Assembly (NCBI RefSeq): GCF_001612725.1
Contig: NZ_BDAZ01000008.1
Span: forward strand, 372,001 to 436,000
Length of the DNA: 64,000 nt
Reading direction: 5' to 3'
Source of the DNA: Nocardia anaemiae NBRC 100462
Lineage (GTDB): Bacteria; Actinomycetota; Actinomycetes; Mycobacteriales; Mycobacteriaceae
The translations under genes and the position numbers were made by a program. Below the pieces are notes generated by a model that was not told the origin of the DNA, did not search any database, and was given only the letters and a program-made list of their open reading frames with translations. Each line of letters begins with the position of its first letter. Within the stretch, counting starts at the first letter, position 1. This document shows positions 36,198-46,152 of the stretch, piece after piece.

Positions 36198-36659
36198 CTA
36201 CGGCGCGGGCTCTCCGTGTTCGAGGTAAGCCGCACGGCCGCCGGAACGCGCGATATGCGCTTGCCGTAGTCGGCGAGCGAGCCGCGGAATCAAATAGTCA
36301 TCGAGTTGTGCCAAGTGAACCCAGGCCCATTGGTCGAGTTCGGTCTCCTGGAGGGTAATTGCTTGCTCATCGGATCCGAGATCGCCGCAATCGAAAACAT
36401 AGAGAATCTTGTCGCCATCGGTTTCGCTCGGCGCCCAATCGTGAACAAGCAATTGCTTTGGCGCACGGTCGATTCCGAGTTCTTCACTGATCTCACGGCG
36501 GCAGGCCGCACCCGGTGACTCCCCCGGCTCGACATACCCGCCGGGAATATCCCAACCATTGCCGTAAACCTTGTGCACCAATAGCACCTCGTCGCCGCGC
36601 ACGAAAAGCGCTCCCGCCGCCAGACGTGCGCGCGCAAACAGATTGTCCTCGCCGGTCAT
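36198..36659 (-). CDS. Nudix hydrolase
   Basis: This 153-residue Nudix protein has a complete Nudix box, GGYVEPGESPGAACRREISEELGI in outline (residues about 42-64), with the REXXEE core read as REISEE. It should hydrolyse a nucleoside diphosphate linked to another group; the substrate is unknown. It starts 4 bases after the stop of the XRE regulator and is therefore the second gene of a two-gene operon. Confidence 0.87.
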   Translation of the reverse strand: MTGEDNLFARARLAAGALFVRGDEVLLVHKVYGNGWDIPGGYVEPGESPGAACRREISEELGIDRAPKQLLVHDWAPSETDGDKILYVFDCGDLGSDEQAITLQETELDQWAWVHLAQLDDYLIPRLARRLRQAHIARSGGRAAYLEHGEPAP

Positions 36660-36663
36660 TGAT

Positions 36664-37875
36664 TCACCTCACGACCTGCATTCGTCGGGCCAAGGCTTGC
36701 AAAACGAACGAAGGACTGCCGTGCGCATTGCGCATCCAGGTAAGTACGAGTTGGCGGCTGAGGTAATGATGGCGAACCTGTTCCGGAGCCGCCTGCTCGG
36801 CATCGAGCAGAGCCGATACCGAATCCTGTTGGCGGCCCGCCAGATTGAACGCGCGAGCGAGCTCGAGCTGGTGCCGAATCCGCCGCTCCACCGGAAGGGC
36901 GGAGGTATCGAGGCCGGGACCCAATCGCAGCGCGATCTGCACATCACCGAGTTCCATCGCCGTATTGACTCGATGGATCGCGACATTGGTGGGCCCGAAC
37001 GCCGTCCACAGGCAGTTCCGATCACCACCCAACTTCGTTGCGGCCGACTCCGCTTCGGCCAGAAACTCCTGCACGGTGTCACGACGATTGCTGCGCGCTG
37101 CGGCCATCGAGCCGACCAGCAGCAACGTTCCGTACACCGACAGAATGTCGTCCCGGCCCTCACGCAGGTACGGCTGCAGGTAGGCCGCACCGGCTTCGAC
37201 CAGATCGACAGCGGGTTGCACACGGCCGGTCGACATCACCGTGAAAGCGACGGATCGCATCAGGGAACCGACAATCGCGAGATCATCGGTCCGCTGAGCC
37301 GCGGCGAGACCTCGTTCGGCGGCATTCCAAGCCAGATCGGTTTCACCGAGTTTGGTCAACACCGAGGCCGCCACCTGGTAGCACAGCGCCAACAGCCGAT
37401 ACCCGGATTCGTCCCCATCGCGCTGGGCGACCGCCAACGCGGCGGACAACAGGGCGGGCAAGCGACCCGCGACAAATCCGAACCTGGCGCCCTGATAGGC
37501 ATCGAAGACACCGGACAACTCCCGTTCGAGTGCCGGGAGTCGAAACGTGTCCGGATCACGAGCAGGCGGCACCGGTGCGGGCATCAAATGGCTGTAGTCC
37601 ATCAACGCGGCCCGGAGTGCGGGAATGGTGGAAGTCCCGCTATCAGTGGTCCATTGCAACAGACTCGGATCACCGATCAAATCCCCCAGTGAAACATCCA
37701 ATGCGTCTGCGAGTAGGCGGATCACTGATAAACGGTCCAGCGGAATCCGATTGTTCTCGACCTTGCTCATCCAATCGTCTGTCCGCCCGACAAGTCCGGC
37801 TAGCACATCTTGGGACATACCGCGACGCCGTCGGTACCAAGACACCCGCTCACCGATGGTGAGGTTCTGGGTCAT
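36664..37875 (-). CDS. XRE-family transcriptional regulator with TPR-like C-terminal region
   Basis: This 403-residue regulator has an N-terminal helix-turn-helix (IGERVSWYRRRRGMSQDVLAG then DDWMSKVENNRIPLD). A long helical region follows, with Ala-rich repeats (LLALCYQVAASVLTKLGETD, AAERGLAAAQRTDDLAIVGS) reminiscent of TPR-type sensor domains found in actinobacterial regulators. Such proteins often sit beside small effectors. Here a Nudix gene follows 4 bases downstream and an unrecognised gene is divergent. The start ATG 37875 is supported by homology of the HTH to short N-termini; the ribosome site is weak. Confidence 0.82.
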   Translation of the reverse strand: MTQNLTIGERVSWYRRRRGMSQDVLAGLVGRTDDWMSKVENNRIPLDRLSVIRLLADALDVSLGDLIGDPSLLQWTTDSGTSTIPALRAALMDYSHLMPAPVPPARDPDTFRLPALERELSGVFDAYQGARFGFVAGRLPALLSAALAVAQRDGDESGYRLLALCYQVAASVLTKLGETDLAWNAAERGLAAAQRTDDLAIVGSLMRSVAFTVMSTGRVQPAVDLVEAGAAYLQPYLREGRDDILSVYGTLLLVGSMAAARSNRRDTVQEFLAEAESAATKLGGDRNCLWTAFGPTNVAIHRVNTAMELGDVQIALRLGPGLDTSALPVERRIRHQLELARAFNLAGRQQDSVSALLDAEQAAPEQVRHHYLSRQLVLTWMRNAHGSPSFVLQALARRMQVVR

Positions 37876-38005
37876 TCCGCGCACAACACAATCTTCCGAC
37901 TCGGCTGGGCAACGATCCCGGAAAGATATTCCGGGCATACATCTGATTCGGCCTCAGGCTACTTGCAAAACCAACGACATCAGTGCTGAACGGGACAAGG
38001 CCACC

Positions 38006-38479
38006 GTGGACACCGAGGAACTCGAGAGCGTCGTCGATTGGGCGGACTACTACCGCCGTCATTTTCATCTTCCAGCCGAGGAACGTGGCGGATACGTCAT
38101 GCTGCCGGTGACGAACCATTTGGGCATCATCCACATGCCCAAGCTATTGGCCGAAAAGGTTCGGGTTTCCTTGGTACAGCAGGGCACTCTCGGCCCATTG
38201 CTGGCGCGGCAGATTCGCTGGACCTTCCTGGCGGCCGCGGACTACTCCCCGAGCAATCAAGTCCTGGAACTACTGGCACGCAAAAACATTTGTGTGCCCG
38301 TGATCGGCAGCGCGCTGATGATCCCGACCAGCCTCGGACGTTGGACCCGTGAAGGAGCGCACTGGATCAATCCACCGCGCCGCGACCAATTGATGCCAAT
38401 GCTTTCGACCGTAATCAGCACTACGCTGGGAGCAATATCGGATCGAAGCGACCGACCGGCTTCATCTTGGACTGGGTGA
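38006..38479 (+). CDS. Uncharacterised 157-aa protein divergent from XRE regulator
   Basis: This 157-residue protein of unknown function begins at GTG 38006 behind ACAAGG. Features are an N-terminal DWADYYRRHFHLPAEE segment, a central hydrophobic YVMLPVTNHLGIIHMPKLLAEK, and RWTFLAAADYSPSNQVLELLARKNI with an internal VPVIGSALMIPTS. The pattern suggests a single alpha/beta domain, perhaps related to the primase/polymerase-like proteins that accompany HTH regulators in actinobacteria, but I cannot confirm it. It ends 28 bases before the terminator shared with the S10 operon. Confidence 0.7.
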   Translation: MDTEELESVVDWADYYRRHFHLPAEERGGYVMLPVTNHLGIIHMPKLLAEKVRVSLVQQGTLGPLLARQIRWTFLAAADYSPSNQVLELLARKNICVPVIGSALMIPTSLGRWTREGAHWINPPRRDQLMPMLSTVISTTLGAISDRSDRPASSWTG

Positions 38480-38507
38480 ATAATCCGAACCGCTGAGCAA
38501 ATATGAA

Positions 38508-38541
38508 AAAGGCCCGCTTCCCAAATGGGAAGCGGGCCTTT
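38508..38541. terminator. Bidirectional Rho-independent terminator at the end of the S10 operon
   Basis: A 15-bp perfect stem (AAAGGCCCGCTTCCC and its complement) has the loop AAAT. A-run on the left and T's on the right give U-tracts on both transcripts. It closes rpsQ (minus) and the gene at 38006 (plus). Confidence 0.9.
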
Positions 38542-38561
38542 GCTTTTCCGCCGGAAGAGGC

Positions 38562-38843
38562 TTACTTGGCCTTCTCCAGGACCTCGACCAACCGCCAGTG
38601 CTTGGTGGCCGACAGCGGTCGGGTCTCCATCAGCTGGACGCGGTCGCCGACACCGGCGATCTCGTTCTCGTCATGCGCCTTCACCTTGGTGGTGGAGCGA
38701 ATGATCTTGCCGTAGAGCTTGTGCCGCGTGCGGTCTTCCAGCTCGACAACGATGGTCTTGTTCATCTTGTCCGAGACCACGTAGCCGATGCGGACCTTAC
38801 GGGTGCCGCGCTTGACCTCGGGGGTCGCTTTCTCTTCACTCAT
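38562..38843 (-). CDS. rpsQ: 30S ribosomal protein S17
   Basis: This 93-residue S17 carries [20 protein letters not shown], then [22 protein letters not shown], the family's rRNA-binding OB-fold core. It is the last gene of the S10 cluster in this window. The ATG overlaps the rpmC stop (ATGA). S17 binds 16S rRNA early in 30S assembly. The downstream terminator separates it from neighbouring genes; rplN and spc genes are not adjacent here. Confidence 0.96.
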   Translation of the reverse strand: MSEEKATPEVKRGTRKVRIGYVVSDKMNKTIVVELEDRTRHKLYGKIIRSTTKVKAHDENEIAGVGDRVQLMETRPLSATKHWRLVEVLEKAK

Positions 38844-39079
38844 GCCGCATCTCCCTTACCAGCGGGTGCCGAGGCCAGGCCGAGCTCACGCTCGCGCATG
38901 ACCGTGTAGATGCGCGCGATCTCGTGACGCACGACGCGCAGGCGACGGTTGTTGTCCAACTGTCCCGTCGCCATCTGGAAGCGCAGATTGAACAGCTCTT
39001 CCTTCGACTCGCGCAGGCGGGCGACGAGCTCCTCTTCGTTGAGCTCGCGGAGCTCTGCGGCCGGTGTACCGGTAGCCAT
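38840..39079 (-). CDS. rpmC: 50S ribosomal protein L29
   Basis: This 79-residue protein has the L29 core: [20 protein letters not shown] then [20 protein letters not shown]. The C-terminal Ala/Gly/Lys tail is usual for actinobacteria. The start ATG 39079 overlaps the rplP stop (TGATG). L29 sits at the ribosome tunnel exit beside L23. The longer upstream frame is a shadow of rplP. Confidence 0.95.
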   Translation of the reverse strand: MATGTPAAELRELNEEELVARLRESKEELFNLRFQMATGQLDNNRRLRVVRHEIARIYTVMRERELGLASAPAGKGDAA

Positions 39080-39495
39080 CAGAACTGCTCCTCCCTGGTC
39101 ACGATCCTGCACTTCATCGGGAGCTTGTGCATCGCGCGGCGCAGCGCCTCGCGAGCGATCTCCTCGTTGGGGTAACTCATTTCGAACATCACGCGTCCGG
39201 GCTTGACGTTCGCGACCCACCACTCCGGCGAGCCCTTACCGGAACCCATGCGGGTTTCGGCGGGCTTCTTGGTGAGCGGGCGATCCGGGTAGATGTTGAT
39301 CCAGATCTTGCCGCCACGCTTGATGTGGCGGGTCATCGCGATACGCGCGGACTCGATCTGCCGGTTGGTGACGTAGGCGGGCTCGAGAGCCTGGATGCCG
39401 AATTCACCGAACGCGACCGAAGTGCCGCCCTTGGCCATGCCGCTGCGGCTCGGGTGATGCTGCTTCCGGTGCTTGACCTTCCGTGGCATCAACAT
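39079..39495 (-). CDS. rplP: 50S ribosomal protein L16
   Basis: This 138-residue L16 begins [15 protein letters not shown] and has the [20 protein letters not shown] segment near the 5S/A-site contact region. Length and sequence match mycobacterial L16. It lies 3 bases after rpsC in the operon. Confidence 0.96.
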   Translation of the reverse strand: MLMPRKVKHRKQHHPSRSGMAKGGTSVAFGEFGIQALEPAYVTNRQIESARIAMTRHIKRGGKIWINIYPDRPLTKKPAETRMGSGKGSPEWWVANVKPGRVMFEMSYPNEEIAREALRRAMHKLPMKCRIVTREEQF

Positions 39496-39498
39496 GCG

Positions 39499-40308
<810 letters not shown>

Positions 40309-40707
40309 TTACTTTGCCCCTCCCTTCCGGCGGCTGCGAGCAGCACCGGCGGTGGGCACGCTCTCGACCTCGATGGTGATGTGGCTGGTGCGCTTGCGAA
40401 TCCGGAACGCGCGGCCCTGGGCCCGCGGCTGGAAACGCTTCATGGTCGCGCCCTCGTCGACGTAGGCGGTCGAGATGACCAGCGTGGCCGGGTTCAGGCC
40501 GAGGTTGTTCTCGGCGTTGGCCGCGGCGCTGGCGACGACCTTGGCGACCGGCTCGCTCGCGGCCTGCGGCGCGAACTTCAGGATCGCGAGGGCGTCCTCG
40601 ACCCGCTTGCCGCGGACCAGGTCCACGACACGGCGAGCCTTCATCGGGGTGACGCGAACGTGCTTGGCGGTCGCGCGCGCAGTCGGATTCTGAGTCTCAG
40701 TGGTCAT
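40309..40707 (-). CDS. rplV: 50S ribosomal protein L22
   Basis: This 132-residue L22 contains [20 protein letters not shown], then [11 protein letters not shown] and the C-terminal beta hairpin [20 protein letters not shown], which lines the exit tunnel near the macrolide site. A 4-base overlap with rpsS supports coupled translation. Confidence 0.95.
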   Translation of the reverse strand: MTTETQNPTARATAKHVRVTPMKARRVVDLVRGKRVEDALAILKFAPQAASEPVAKVVASAAANAENNLGLNPATLVISTAYVDEGATMKRFQPRAQGRAFRIRKRTSHITIEVESVPTAGAARSRRKGGAK

Positions 40708-40985
40708 CGCCGCTTGCTCTTCCGATCTTCCTTGACGTGGCTCTTGAACGTCCGGGTGGGCGCGAACTCACCCAGCTTGTGGCCGACCATGGACTCCGAG
40801 ACGAACACCGGCACATGCTTGCGGCCGTCGTGGACGGCGAAGGTGTGACCGATGAAATCGGGGATGATGGTCGAACGACGGGACCAGGTCTTGATGACCT
40901 GCTTGCTGCCCTTTTCGTTCTGTACGTCCACCTTCGCGAGGAGGTGGTCGTCGACGAACGGGCCCTTCTTGAGGCTGCGTGGCAT
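40704..40985 (-). CDS. rpsS: 30S ribosomal protein S19
   Basis: This 93-residue S19 starts [15 protein letters not shown] and carries [20 protein letters not shown] and [20 protein letters not shown]. These are the hallmarks of the 30S head protein that bridges to L5 and binds S13. It follows rplB by 15 bases with a good ribosome site. Confidence 0.96.
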   Translation of the reverse strand: MPRSLKKGPFVDDHLLAKVDVQNEKGSKQVIKTWSRRSTIIPDFIGHTFAVHDGRKHVPVFVSESMVGHKLGEFAPTRTFKSHVKEDRKSKRR

Positions 40986-41000
40986 TTCTTACCTCCTCCT

Positions 41001-41837
41001 TCAGCGCTTCTTGCCGGTCTTGCGACGGCGGACGATGAGCTTGTCGCTCGGACGGTTGGGCTTGCGGGTGCGGCCTTCCGGCTGACCCCACGGCGAGACC
41101 GGGTGGCGACCACCGGAGGTCTTGCCCTCACCACCACCATGCGGGTGGTCGACCGGGTTCATCACGACACCACGGACCGTGGGGCGGCGACCCTTCCAGC
41201 GCATGCGCCCGGCCTTACCCCAGTTGATGTTCGACTGCTCGGCATTGCCGACTTCGCCGACGGTGGCGCGGCAGCGCACGTCGACGCGACGGATTTCACC
41301 GGAGGGCATACGCAGCGTGGCGTAGGGCCCTTCCTTACCGAGCAGCTGGACGCTCATGCCAGCGGCACGGGCCAGCTTGGCGCCGCCGCCCGGACGCAGC
41401 TCCACATTGTGGATGGTGGTACCGGTCGGGATATTGCGCAGCGGCAGGTTGTTACCCGGCTTGATGTCGGCGGTGGGGCCGGACTCGATCGGGGTGCCCT
41501 GCACTACGCCCTTGGGGGCGATGATGTAGCGCTTCTCGCCGTCGCGGTAGTGCAGCAGCGCGATGTTGGCGGTGCGGTTCGGGTCGTACTCGATGTGCGC
41601 GACCTTGGCCGGGATGCCGTCCTTGTCCAGGCGACGGAAGTCGATCAGACGGTAGGCACGCTTGTGGCCGCCACCGCGGTGGCGGGTGGTGATGCGACCG
41701 TGGGCGTTGCGGCCACCCTTGCTGTGCAGCGGGCGGATCAGCGACTTCTCGGGAGTCGACCGAGTGATCTCAGCGAAGTCCGAGACGCTGGAGCCACGAC
41801 GGCCCGGCGTAGTCGGCTTGTACTTACGGATTGCCAT
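41001..41837 (-). CDS. rplB: 50S ribosomal protein L2
   Basis: This 278-residue L2 shows [17 protein letters not shown] at the start and the peptidyl-transferase region [19 protein letters not shown] with the conserved His near residue 230. It binds 23S rRNA domain IV and is essential for subunit joining. It lies 33 bases after rplW. Confidence 0.97.
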   Translation of the reverse strand: MAIRKYKPTTPGRRGSSVSDFAEITRSTPEKSLIRPLHSKGGRNAHGRITTRHRGGGHKRAYRLIDFRRLDKDGIPAKVAHIEYDPNRTANIALLHYRDGEKRYIIAPKGVVQGTPIESGPTADIKPGNNLPLRNIPTGTTIHNVELRPGGGAKLARAAGMSVQLLGKEGPYATLRMPSGEIRRVDVRCRATVGEVGNAEQSNINWGKAGRMRWKGRRPTVRGVVMNPVDHPHGGGEGKTSGGRHPVSPWGQPEGRTRKPNRPSDKLIVRRRKTGKKR

Positions 41838-41870
41838 GAGTTCTTCTCTGCTTTCTGGATTCCCAGGCGC

Positions 41871-42176
41871 TTACGCGACCGGGCCTCCGAAGATCTCGAT
41901 GGGCTTGCTGTCGGCCGAGATGGTCACGAGCGCGCGCTTGGTGTCCTTGCGCTTGCCGTAACCGAAGCGGGTCCGCTTGCGCTTGCCCTGACGGTTGGCG
42001 GTGTTGACGCTGGTCACCTTCACACCGAAGACCTTCTCGACGGCGATCTTGATCTGCGTCTTGTTGGAATCCGGGTGCACGATGAAGGTGTAGGTACCTT
42101 CCTCGATCAGTCCGTAGGACTTCTCCGAGATGACCGGCGCCAGCAGAATGTCGCGGGGGTCGGCGATCGTGGTCAC
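41871..42176 (-). CDS. rplW: 50S ribosomal protein L23
   Basis: This 101-residue L23 has [18 protein letters not shown], then [20 protein letters not shown] and the basic [15 protein letters not shown] hairpin. It forms the docking site for signal recognition particle and trigger factor at the tunnel exit. Its start overlaps the rplD stop by 4 bases. Confidence 0.95.
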   Translation of the reverse strand: MTTIADPRDILLAPVISEKSYGLIEEGTYTFIVHPDSNKTQIKIAVEKVFGVKVTSVNTANRQGKRKRTRFGYGKRKDTKRALVTISADSKPIEIFGGPVA

Positions 42177-42847
42177 TTGCTGTCCTCCTGTGCGGATTCG
42201 GCGGGGCCGTGCACGAAGGCGTTCAAGGCCTCGACGCTGAACACCACTTCGTCGCTCTCGAGCACGTCGTAGGTGTTGAGCTGATCCGGCGCGATCGGGT
42301 GCACGAACTCCAGGTTCTGCACGCTCTTCCAGCCCGCGATGTCCTCACGTCCGAGGACGAGCAGGAACTTCTTCCGGTCCGACAGCTCGGACAGGAACGA
42401 CTTCGCGGTCTTGGTCGACGGGGTCTGACCCGAGACCAGTTCGGTGATCACGTGGATGCGCTCGTTGCGCGCACGATCCGAGAGGGCGCCGCGCAGCGCG
42501 GCGCGGATCATCTTCTTGGGGGTGCGCTGGCTGTAGTCGCGCGGCTGCGGACCGTGCACGGTGCCACCACCGGTGAACTGCGGCGCGCGGGTCGAACCCT
42601 GACGGGCGCGGCCGGTGCCCTTCTGGCGGTACGGCTTCTTGCCACCACCGGAGACCTCGCCGCGCGTCTTCGTCGCGTGCGTGCCCTGGCGTGCGGCGGC
42701 AAGCTGCGCGACGACGACCTGGTGCATCAGCGAGATGTTCGCGGTGACATCGAAGATCTCCGCGGGGAGCTCGACGGTGCCGTTGGTCTTGCCGCCGAGT
42801 TCCTTGACCGGGAGGGTCAGGTTGGTCTTCTTCTCGACGCTGGTCAT
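42173..42847 (-). CDS. rplD: 50S ribosomal protein L4
   Basis: This 224-residue L4 carries the extended loop [20 protein letters not shown] that reaches the exit tunnel, and the globular core with [17 protein letters not shown]. In E. coli L4 also autoregulates the S10 operon; whether it does so here cannot be seen. It overlaps rplC by 4 bases. Confidence 0.95.
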   Translation of the reverse strand: MTSVEKKTNLTLPVKELGGKTNGTVELPAEIFDVTANISLMHQVVVAQLAAARQGTHATKTRGEVSGGGKKPYRQKGTGRARQGSTRAPQFTGGGTVHGPQPRDYSQRTPKKMIRAALRGALSDRARNERIHVITELVSGQTPSTKTAKSFLSELSDRKKFLLVLGREDIAGWKSVQNLEFVHPIAPDQLNTYDVLESDEVVFSVEALNAFVHGPAESAQEDSK

Positions 42848-43509
42848 GCGTGCGCACCACCCTTCACTGCGCTCTTGACGGTCACGACGCTGCCCTTGCG
42901 ACCCGGGATCGCGCCCTTGATCAGCAGCAGACCGTTCTCGGCGTCCACCTTGTGAACCGAGAGGTTCTGCGTGGTGACGCGGTCGTTACCCATGCGACCC
43001 GACATGCGCATGCCCTTGAACACGCGGCCGGGGGTGGCGCAACCACCGATGGAACCGGGACGACGGTGCACCGCCTGGGCACCGTGCGAGGCACCCTGAC
43101 CACGGAAGCCGTGGCGCTTCATGGTGCCTGCGAAGCCCTTGCCCTTGCTGGTGCCGGTGACGTCGACGTAGGCGCCCTCTTCGAAGACATCGGCGTTGAT
43201 CTCCTGGCCGACCTCGAAGGTGGAGGCGTCCGCGATCCGGATCTCGGCGACGTGGCGGCGCGGGGTGACACCGGCCTTGGCGAACTGGCCGGAAACCGGC
43301 TTGTTCACCTTGCGCGGGTCGATGGCGCCGAAGGCGACCTGGACGGCGCTGTAGCCGTCGCGCTCCACGGTGCGGATCTGGGTAACGACGTTCGGTCCGG
43401 CCTTGATTACGGTCACGGGGACGACGCGGTTCTTGTCGTCGAACACCTGGGTCATACCGAGCTTGGTGCCCAGGATGCCCGCCGCTGGCCTGTTCTTGTT
43501 GTCAGTCAT
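42844..43509 (-). CDS. rplC: 50S ribosomal protein L3
   Basis: This 221-residue L3 includes [20 protein letters not shown] and [20 protein letters not shown], followed by [14 protein letters not shown], which holds the Gln near the peptidyl-transferase centre. The start ATG 43509 (GGGGA 8 bases upstream) was preferred over an in-frame GTG at 43527 that overlaps rpsJ. Confidence 0.95.
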   Translation of the reverse strand: MTDNKNRPAAGILGTKLGMTQVFDDKNRVVPVTVIKAGPNVVTQIRTVERDGYSAVQVAFGAIDPRKVNKPVSGQFAKAGVTPRRHVAEIRIADASTFEVGQEINADVFEEGAYVDVTGTSKGKGFAGTMKRHGFRGQGASHGAQAVHRRPGSIGGCATPGRVFKGMRMSGRMGNDRVTTQNLSVHKVDAENGLLLIKGAIPGRKGSVVTVKSAVKGGAHA

Positions 43510-43523
43510 GATTCGAGTCCCCG

Positions 43524-43829
43524 TCACTGAATGTTGACGTCGACGCTGGCCGGGAGATCGATGCGCATCAGGGCATCAACCGTCTTCGGCGTCGGGTCGA
43601 GGATGTCGATCAGCCGCTTGTGCGTCCGCATCTCGAAGTGCTCGCGCGAGTCCTTGTACTTGTGCGGCGAACGGATGACGCAGTACACGTTCTTTTCGGT
43701 CGGCAACGGCACCGGCCCGACCACACGGGCCCCGGTGCGGGTCACCGTCTCCACGATCTTGCGCGCGGACGCGTCGATCGCTTCGTGGTCATAGGCCTTG
43801 AGCCTGATGCGGATCTTCTGTCCCGCCAC
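43524..43829 (-). CDS. rpsJ: 30S ribosomal protein S10
   Basis: This 101-residue S10 begins [18 protein letters not shown] and has the [20 protein letters not shown] loop. It is the first gene of the operon, with a GTG start and AAAGGA upstream. S10 is also the NusE antitermination factor. Promoter elements should lie in the 500-base gap that follows upstream. Confidence 0.95.
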   Translation of the reverse strand: MAGQKIRIRLKAYDHEAIDASARKIVETVTRTGARVVGPVPLPTEKNVYCVIRSPHKYKDSREHFEMRTHKRLIDILDPTPKTVDALMRIDLPASVDVNIQ

Positions 43830-44328
43830 GCTAAGTGTCCTTTTCTCCGCTTATCGTTCGTGGTCCGGAAGCCGGGTTCCGTACCACCTTCAATTGCACA
43901 GCCCGAACACACGAAGACGTCTCAGAGGAGACCGCGATCGGGACATGCCCGATCCTCGCCGCTGTTCATCTGTCATGGTTCTCCGGTCCACGCGGTCGGG
44001 CGTGTCGCCCCGATCTCTGATCGGAATTCAACGCAGCCGCTCATTCCTCGGCCCCGGCTCGAAACTTCACCTGGCCTGGAACGTTTGTCCCGGACGCACC
44101 CACGCTGGATGTCCAGCGAGGTACACGATTGGGTGTTGCTCGCCTCACCACCCGCCACAACCGCCGAACGGCATGACCCGGTGCAAGGCAACCCGAACAG
44201 TATGCCCGACCGAGTTGGCGACTTCAAATCCGCCCCCTACCAACGCTTCCTCAGCAGGTCAGGGCGTGAATCCCGGGCGCGCCCATACTACTGCCGCCAA
44301 TGAACTTACTTCTGAGTAAGATAGAGCC
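43830..44328. other. Divergent intergenic region upstream of the S10 operon
   Basis: About 500 bases separate rpsJ (minus) from the DUF4442 gene (plus). No gene is supportable here. It should hold the S10 promoter and leader for the minus strand; I could not place -35 and -10 hexamers confidently. A palindrome close to the plus-strand gene is listed separately. Confidence 0.6.
44305..44320. promoter_or_regulatory. Palindromic operator-like site before DUF4442 gene
   Basis: CTTACTTCTGAGTAAG is a 16-base palindrome (arms CTTACT/AGTAAG) ending 8 bases before the ATG of the downstream gene. The length and symmetry suit a TetR-type repressor site overlapping the transcription start. No regulator is encoded next to it. 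Confidence 0.6.
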
Positions 44329-44805
44329 ATGACGAAACCGACCGCGACCCATCGGATCTGGAACAAGCTGCCGGACAACCGGCTGGGGCACACCCTGTTC
44401 TCGCTCGGCATGGTGGCCCGGGTGCCCTACTTCGGGACGGTGCTGCCGAGCGTCGTGCGGTTGGAGCCGGGACTGTGCGAGGTGACCTCGCCGAAATGGT
44501 TCGGCATCCACAACCACCTGGGCACCTTCCACGCGATCGCGGCCTGCAATCTGGCCGAGGTGGCCATGGGCATGCTGAGCGAGGCCACGGTGCCCGATAG
44601 CCACCGCTGGATTCCCAAGGCGATGAATGTGCAGTACCTGGCCAAGGCCGAGACCGGTTTGCGCGCGGTGGCGAAGCTGGCCGAGGTGCCCGACTTCAGC
44701 CGGATCACCGAGGGGCAGGAGCTGACCGTCCCGGTCTCCATCTACGACAAGCACGGCCTCGAGGTAGTGCACGCCGACATCACGACCTGGATCACGCCCA
44801 AGTAG
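44329..44805 (+). CDS. DUF4442 hotdog-fold protein (thioesterase-like)
   Basis: This 158-residue protein matches the DUF4442 group of hotdog-fold proteins related to acyl-CoA thioesterases (YiiD C-terminal-like). The PFKxLG-type family opening is replaced by LPDNRLGHTLFSLGMVARVP. Conserved segments are WFGIHNHLGTFHAIAACNLAEVAMGM and WIPKAMNVQYLAKAETG, where the Asn-His pair and Glu lie on the hot-dog helix. A role in hydrolysing acyl-CoA is plausible but not shown. It starts right after the palindrome at 44305. Confidence 0.78.
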   Translation: MTKPTATHRIWNKLPDNRLGHTLFSLGMVARVPYFGTVLPSVVRLEPGLCEVTSPKWFGIHNHLGTFHAIAACNLAEVAMGMLSEATVPDSHRWIPKAMNVQYLAKAETGLRAVAKLAEVPDFSRITEGQELTVPVSIYDKHGLEVVHADITTWITPK

Positions 44806-44943
44806 GTGAGCGCGCCGGAGTCTCGAGGCAGCGCGGGCCTTACTGCAGACCGTCTGAAGCAGGTGTGCAGGTCACACCCGAGGTGTGCGGTTCGCCGCAT
44901 CGGCCGGGAGCAGTATTGCGGGCGAACGGACGGAGCGGTTTGA

Positions 44944-46146
44944 ATGCGAAGCATGGGTGACAGGGCGGTCCGGGAGTTCGACCTCTGCGTGGTGGGGCTC
45001 GGACCGACCGGTCGGGCGCTGGCGCATCGGACGATGCGGGCCGGGTTCCGCGTCGCCGCCGTCGATCCGCGGCCGGACCGGTTGTGGCCGCCCACGTTCT
45101 CCTGCTGGATCGATGAGCTGCCGGAGTGGTTGCCATCCAGCGCGATTGCCGCCCGCATTCCGAAGCCGACGGTCTGGACGAAGACCGAGCATCGGATCGA
45201 CCGCCCCTACTGCGTGCTCTCGAAGACCGGACTGCGCGATGCACTTCCGCTCGACGATGCCACCGTCGTCGCCGGGCGGGCAACTCGCGTCGACGCCAAC
45301 GAGGTAGAGCTCGCGGACGGCACGATCCTCAGGGCCGCAACGGTTTTCGATACCCGCGGGCTGCCGACACCGGGACAGCGCCGCGCCGCCAGCGCGCACG
45401 GCATCTTCGTCGACGCCGAAACCGCCGCGCCCATGGTGACCGAGAGCGAGGGGCTACTGCTGGATTGGCGGCCGGAGAACGGCGCGGGACCCGATGCGCC
45501 GCCGTCGTTCCTCTACGCCGTCCCGCTCGGTGACGGCACGGTGATCTTCGAGGAGACCAGCCTCGGCCTGCGCGGCGGCATGCCACAGCACGAATTGCGC
45601 AGGCGCACCCTGAACCGTCTTGCCGCCCATGGCATTCGACTCACCGGCACCGAGCCCACCGAGGCCGCGCACTATCCGCTGGACCAGCCACCGCCGAAAA
45701 AGGGCACTGCCCAAGCGATTCCATTCGGCTCCCGCGGCGGCATGATGCACCCCTGCACCGGCTACAGCGTCGCCGACTCGCTGACCCTGGTCGACATCGC
45801 CGTCGCCGCCCTTCGACAAGGCCGCGACCCGATCGCCGAACTCTGGCCGTGGCAGGCCCGCTTGGTCTATTGGATGCGCATGCGCGGCCTCTGGGGTATG
45901 GGCCGCCTGACGACCGAACAGTCCATCTCGATGTTCGATGCCTTCTTCAGCGCCTCGCCCCGCGGTCAGCGCGCCCTGCTCTCCGCCCATGACGACTACG
46001 CCGCCCTCGGCGCGGTCCTCTTCAATACCGTCGCTCGCACTTGGCCGTTCCGCTGGCGTTACGACCTGGTCGGCTGGACGAATCGAAACCGCTGGGCCGG
46101 TTTCGACTTCGCCGCAGCCGAACGCGAAGAGCGACGGATCGGCTGA
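44944..46146 (+). CDS. Lycopene cyclase-like FAD-dependent protein
   Basis: This 400-residue flavoprotein is of the CrtY/CrtL lycopene beta-cyclase type. An N-terminal dinucleotide motif, LCVVGLGPTGRALAHR, lies near residue 15. The cyclase-family TFSCWIDELPEW segment near 55, the central FLYAVPLGDGTVIFEETSL near 195 and HPCTGYSVADSLTLV near 275 are all CrtY signatures. It would cyclise the ends of lycopene in carotenoid synthesis. No other carotenoid genes are in view, so the precise substrate is uncertain. The start ATG 44944 has GGAG 8 bases upstream. It is convergent with the ABC exporter genes. Confidence 0.8.
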   Translation: MRSMGDRAVREFDLCVVGLGPTGRALAHRTMRAGFRVAAVDPRPDRLWPPTFSCWIDELPEWLPSSAIAARIPKPTVWTKTEHRIDRPYCVLSKTGLRDALPLDDATVVAGRATRVDANEVELADGTILRAATVFDTRGLPTPGQRRAASAHGIFVDAETAAPMVTESEGLLLDWRPENGAGPDAPPSFLYAVPLGDGTVIFEETSLGLRGGMPQHELRRRTLNRLAAHGIRLTGTEPTEAAHYPLDQPPPKKGTAQAIPFGSRGGMMHPCTGYSVADSLTLVDIAVAALRQGRDPIAELWPWQARLVYWMRMRGLWGMGRLTTEQSISMFDAFFSASPRGQRALLSAHDDYAALGAVLFNTVARTWPFRWRYDLVGWTNRNRWAGFDFAAAEREERRIG

Positions 46147-46152
46147 CGAAGA

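Noticed and set aside
40737..42272. Plus-strand open frame of 511 codons
   Set aside because: It covers the ribosomal genes rpsS, rplB and rplW on the other strand, which are certain; the frame is a by-product of high GC.
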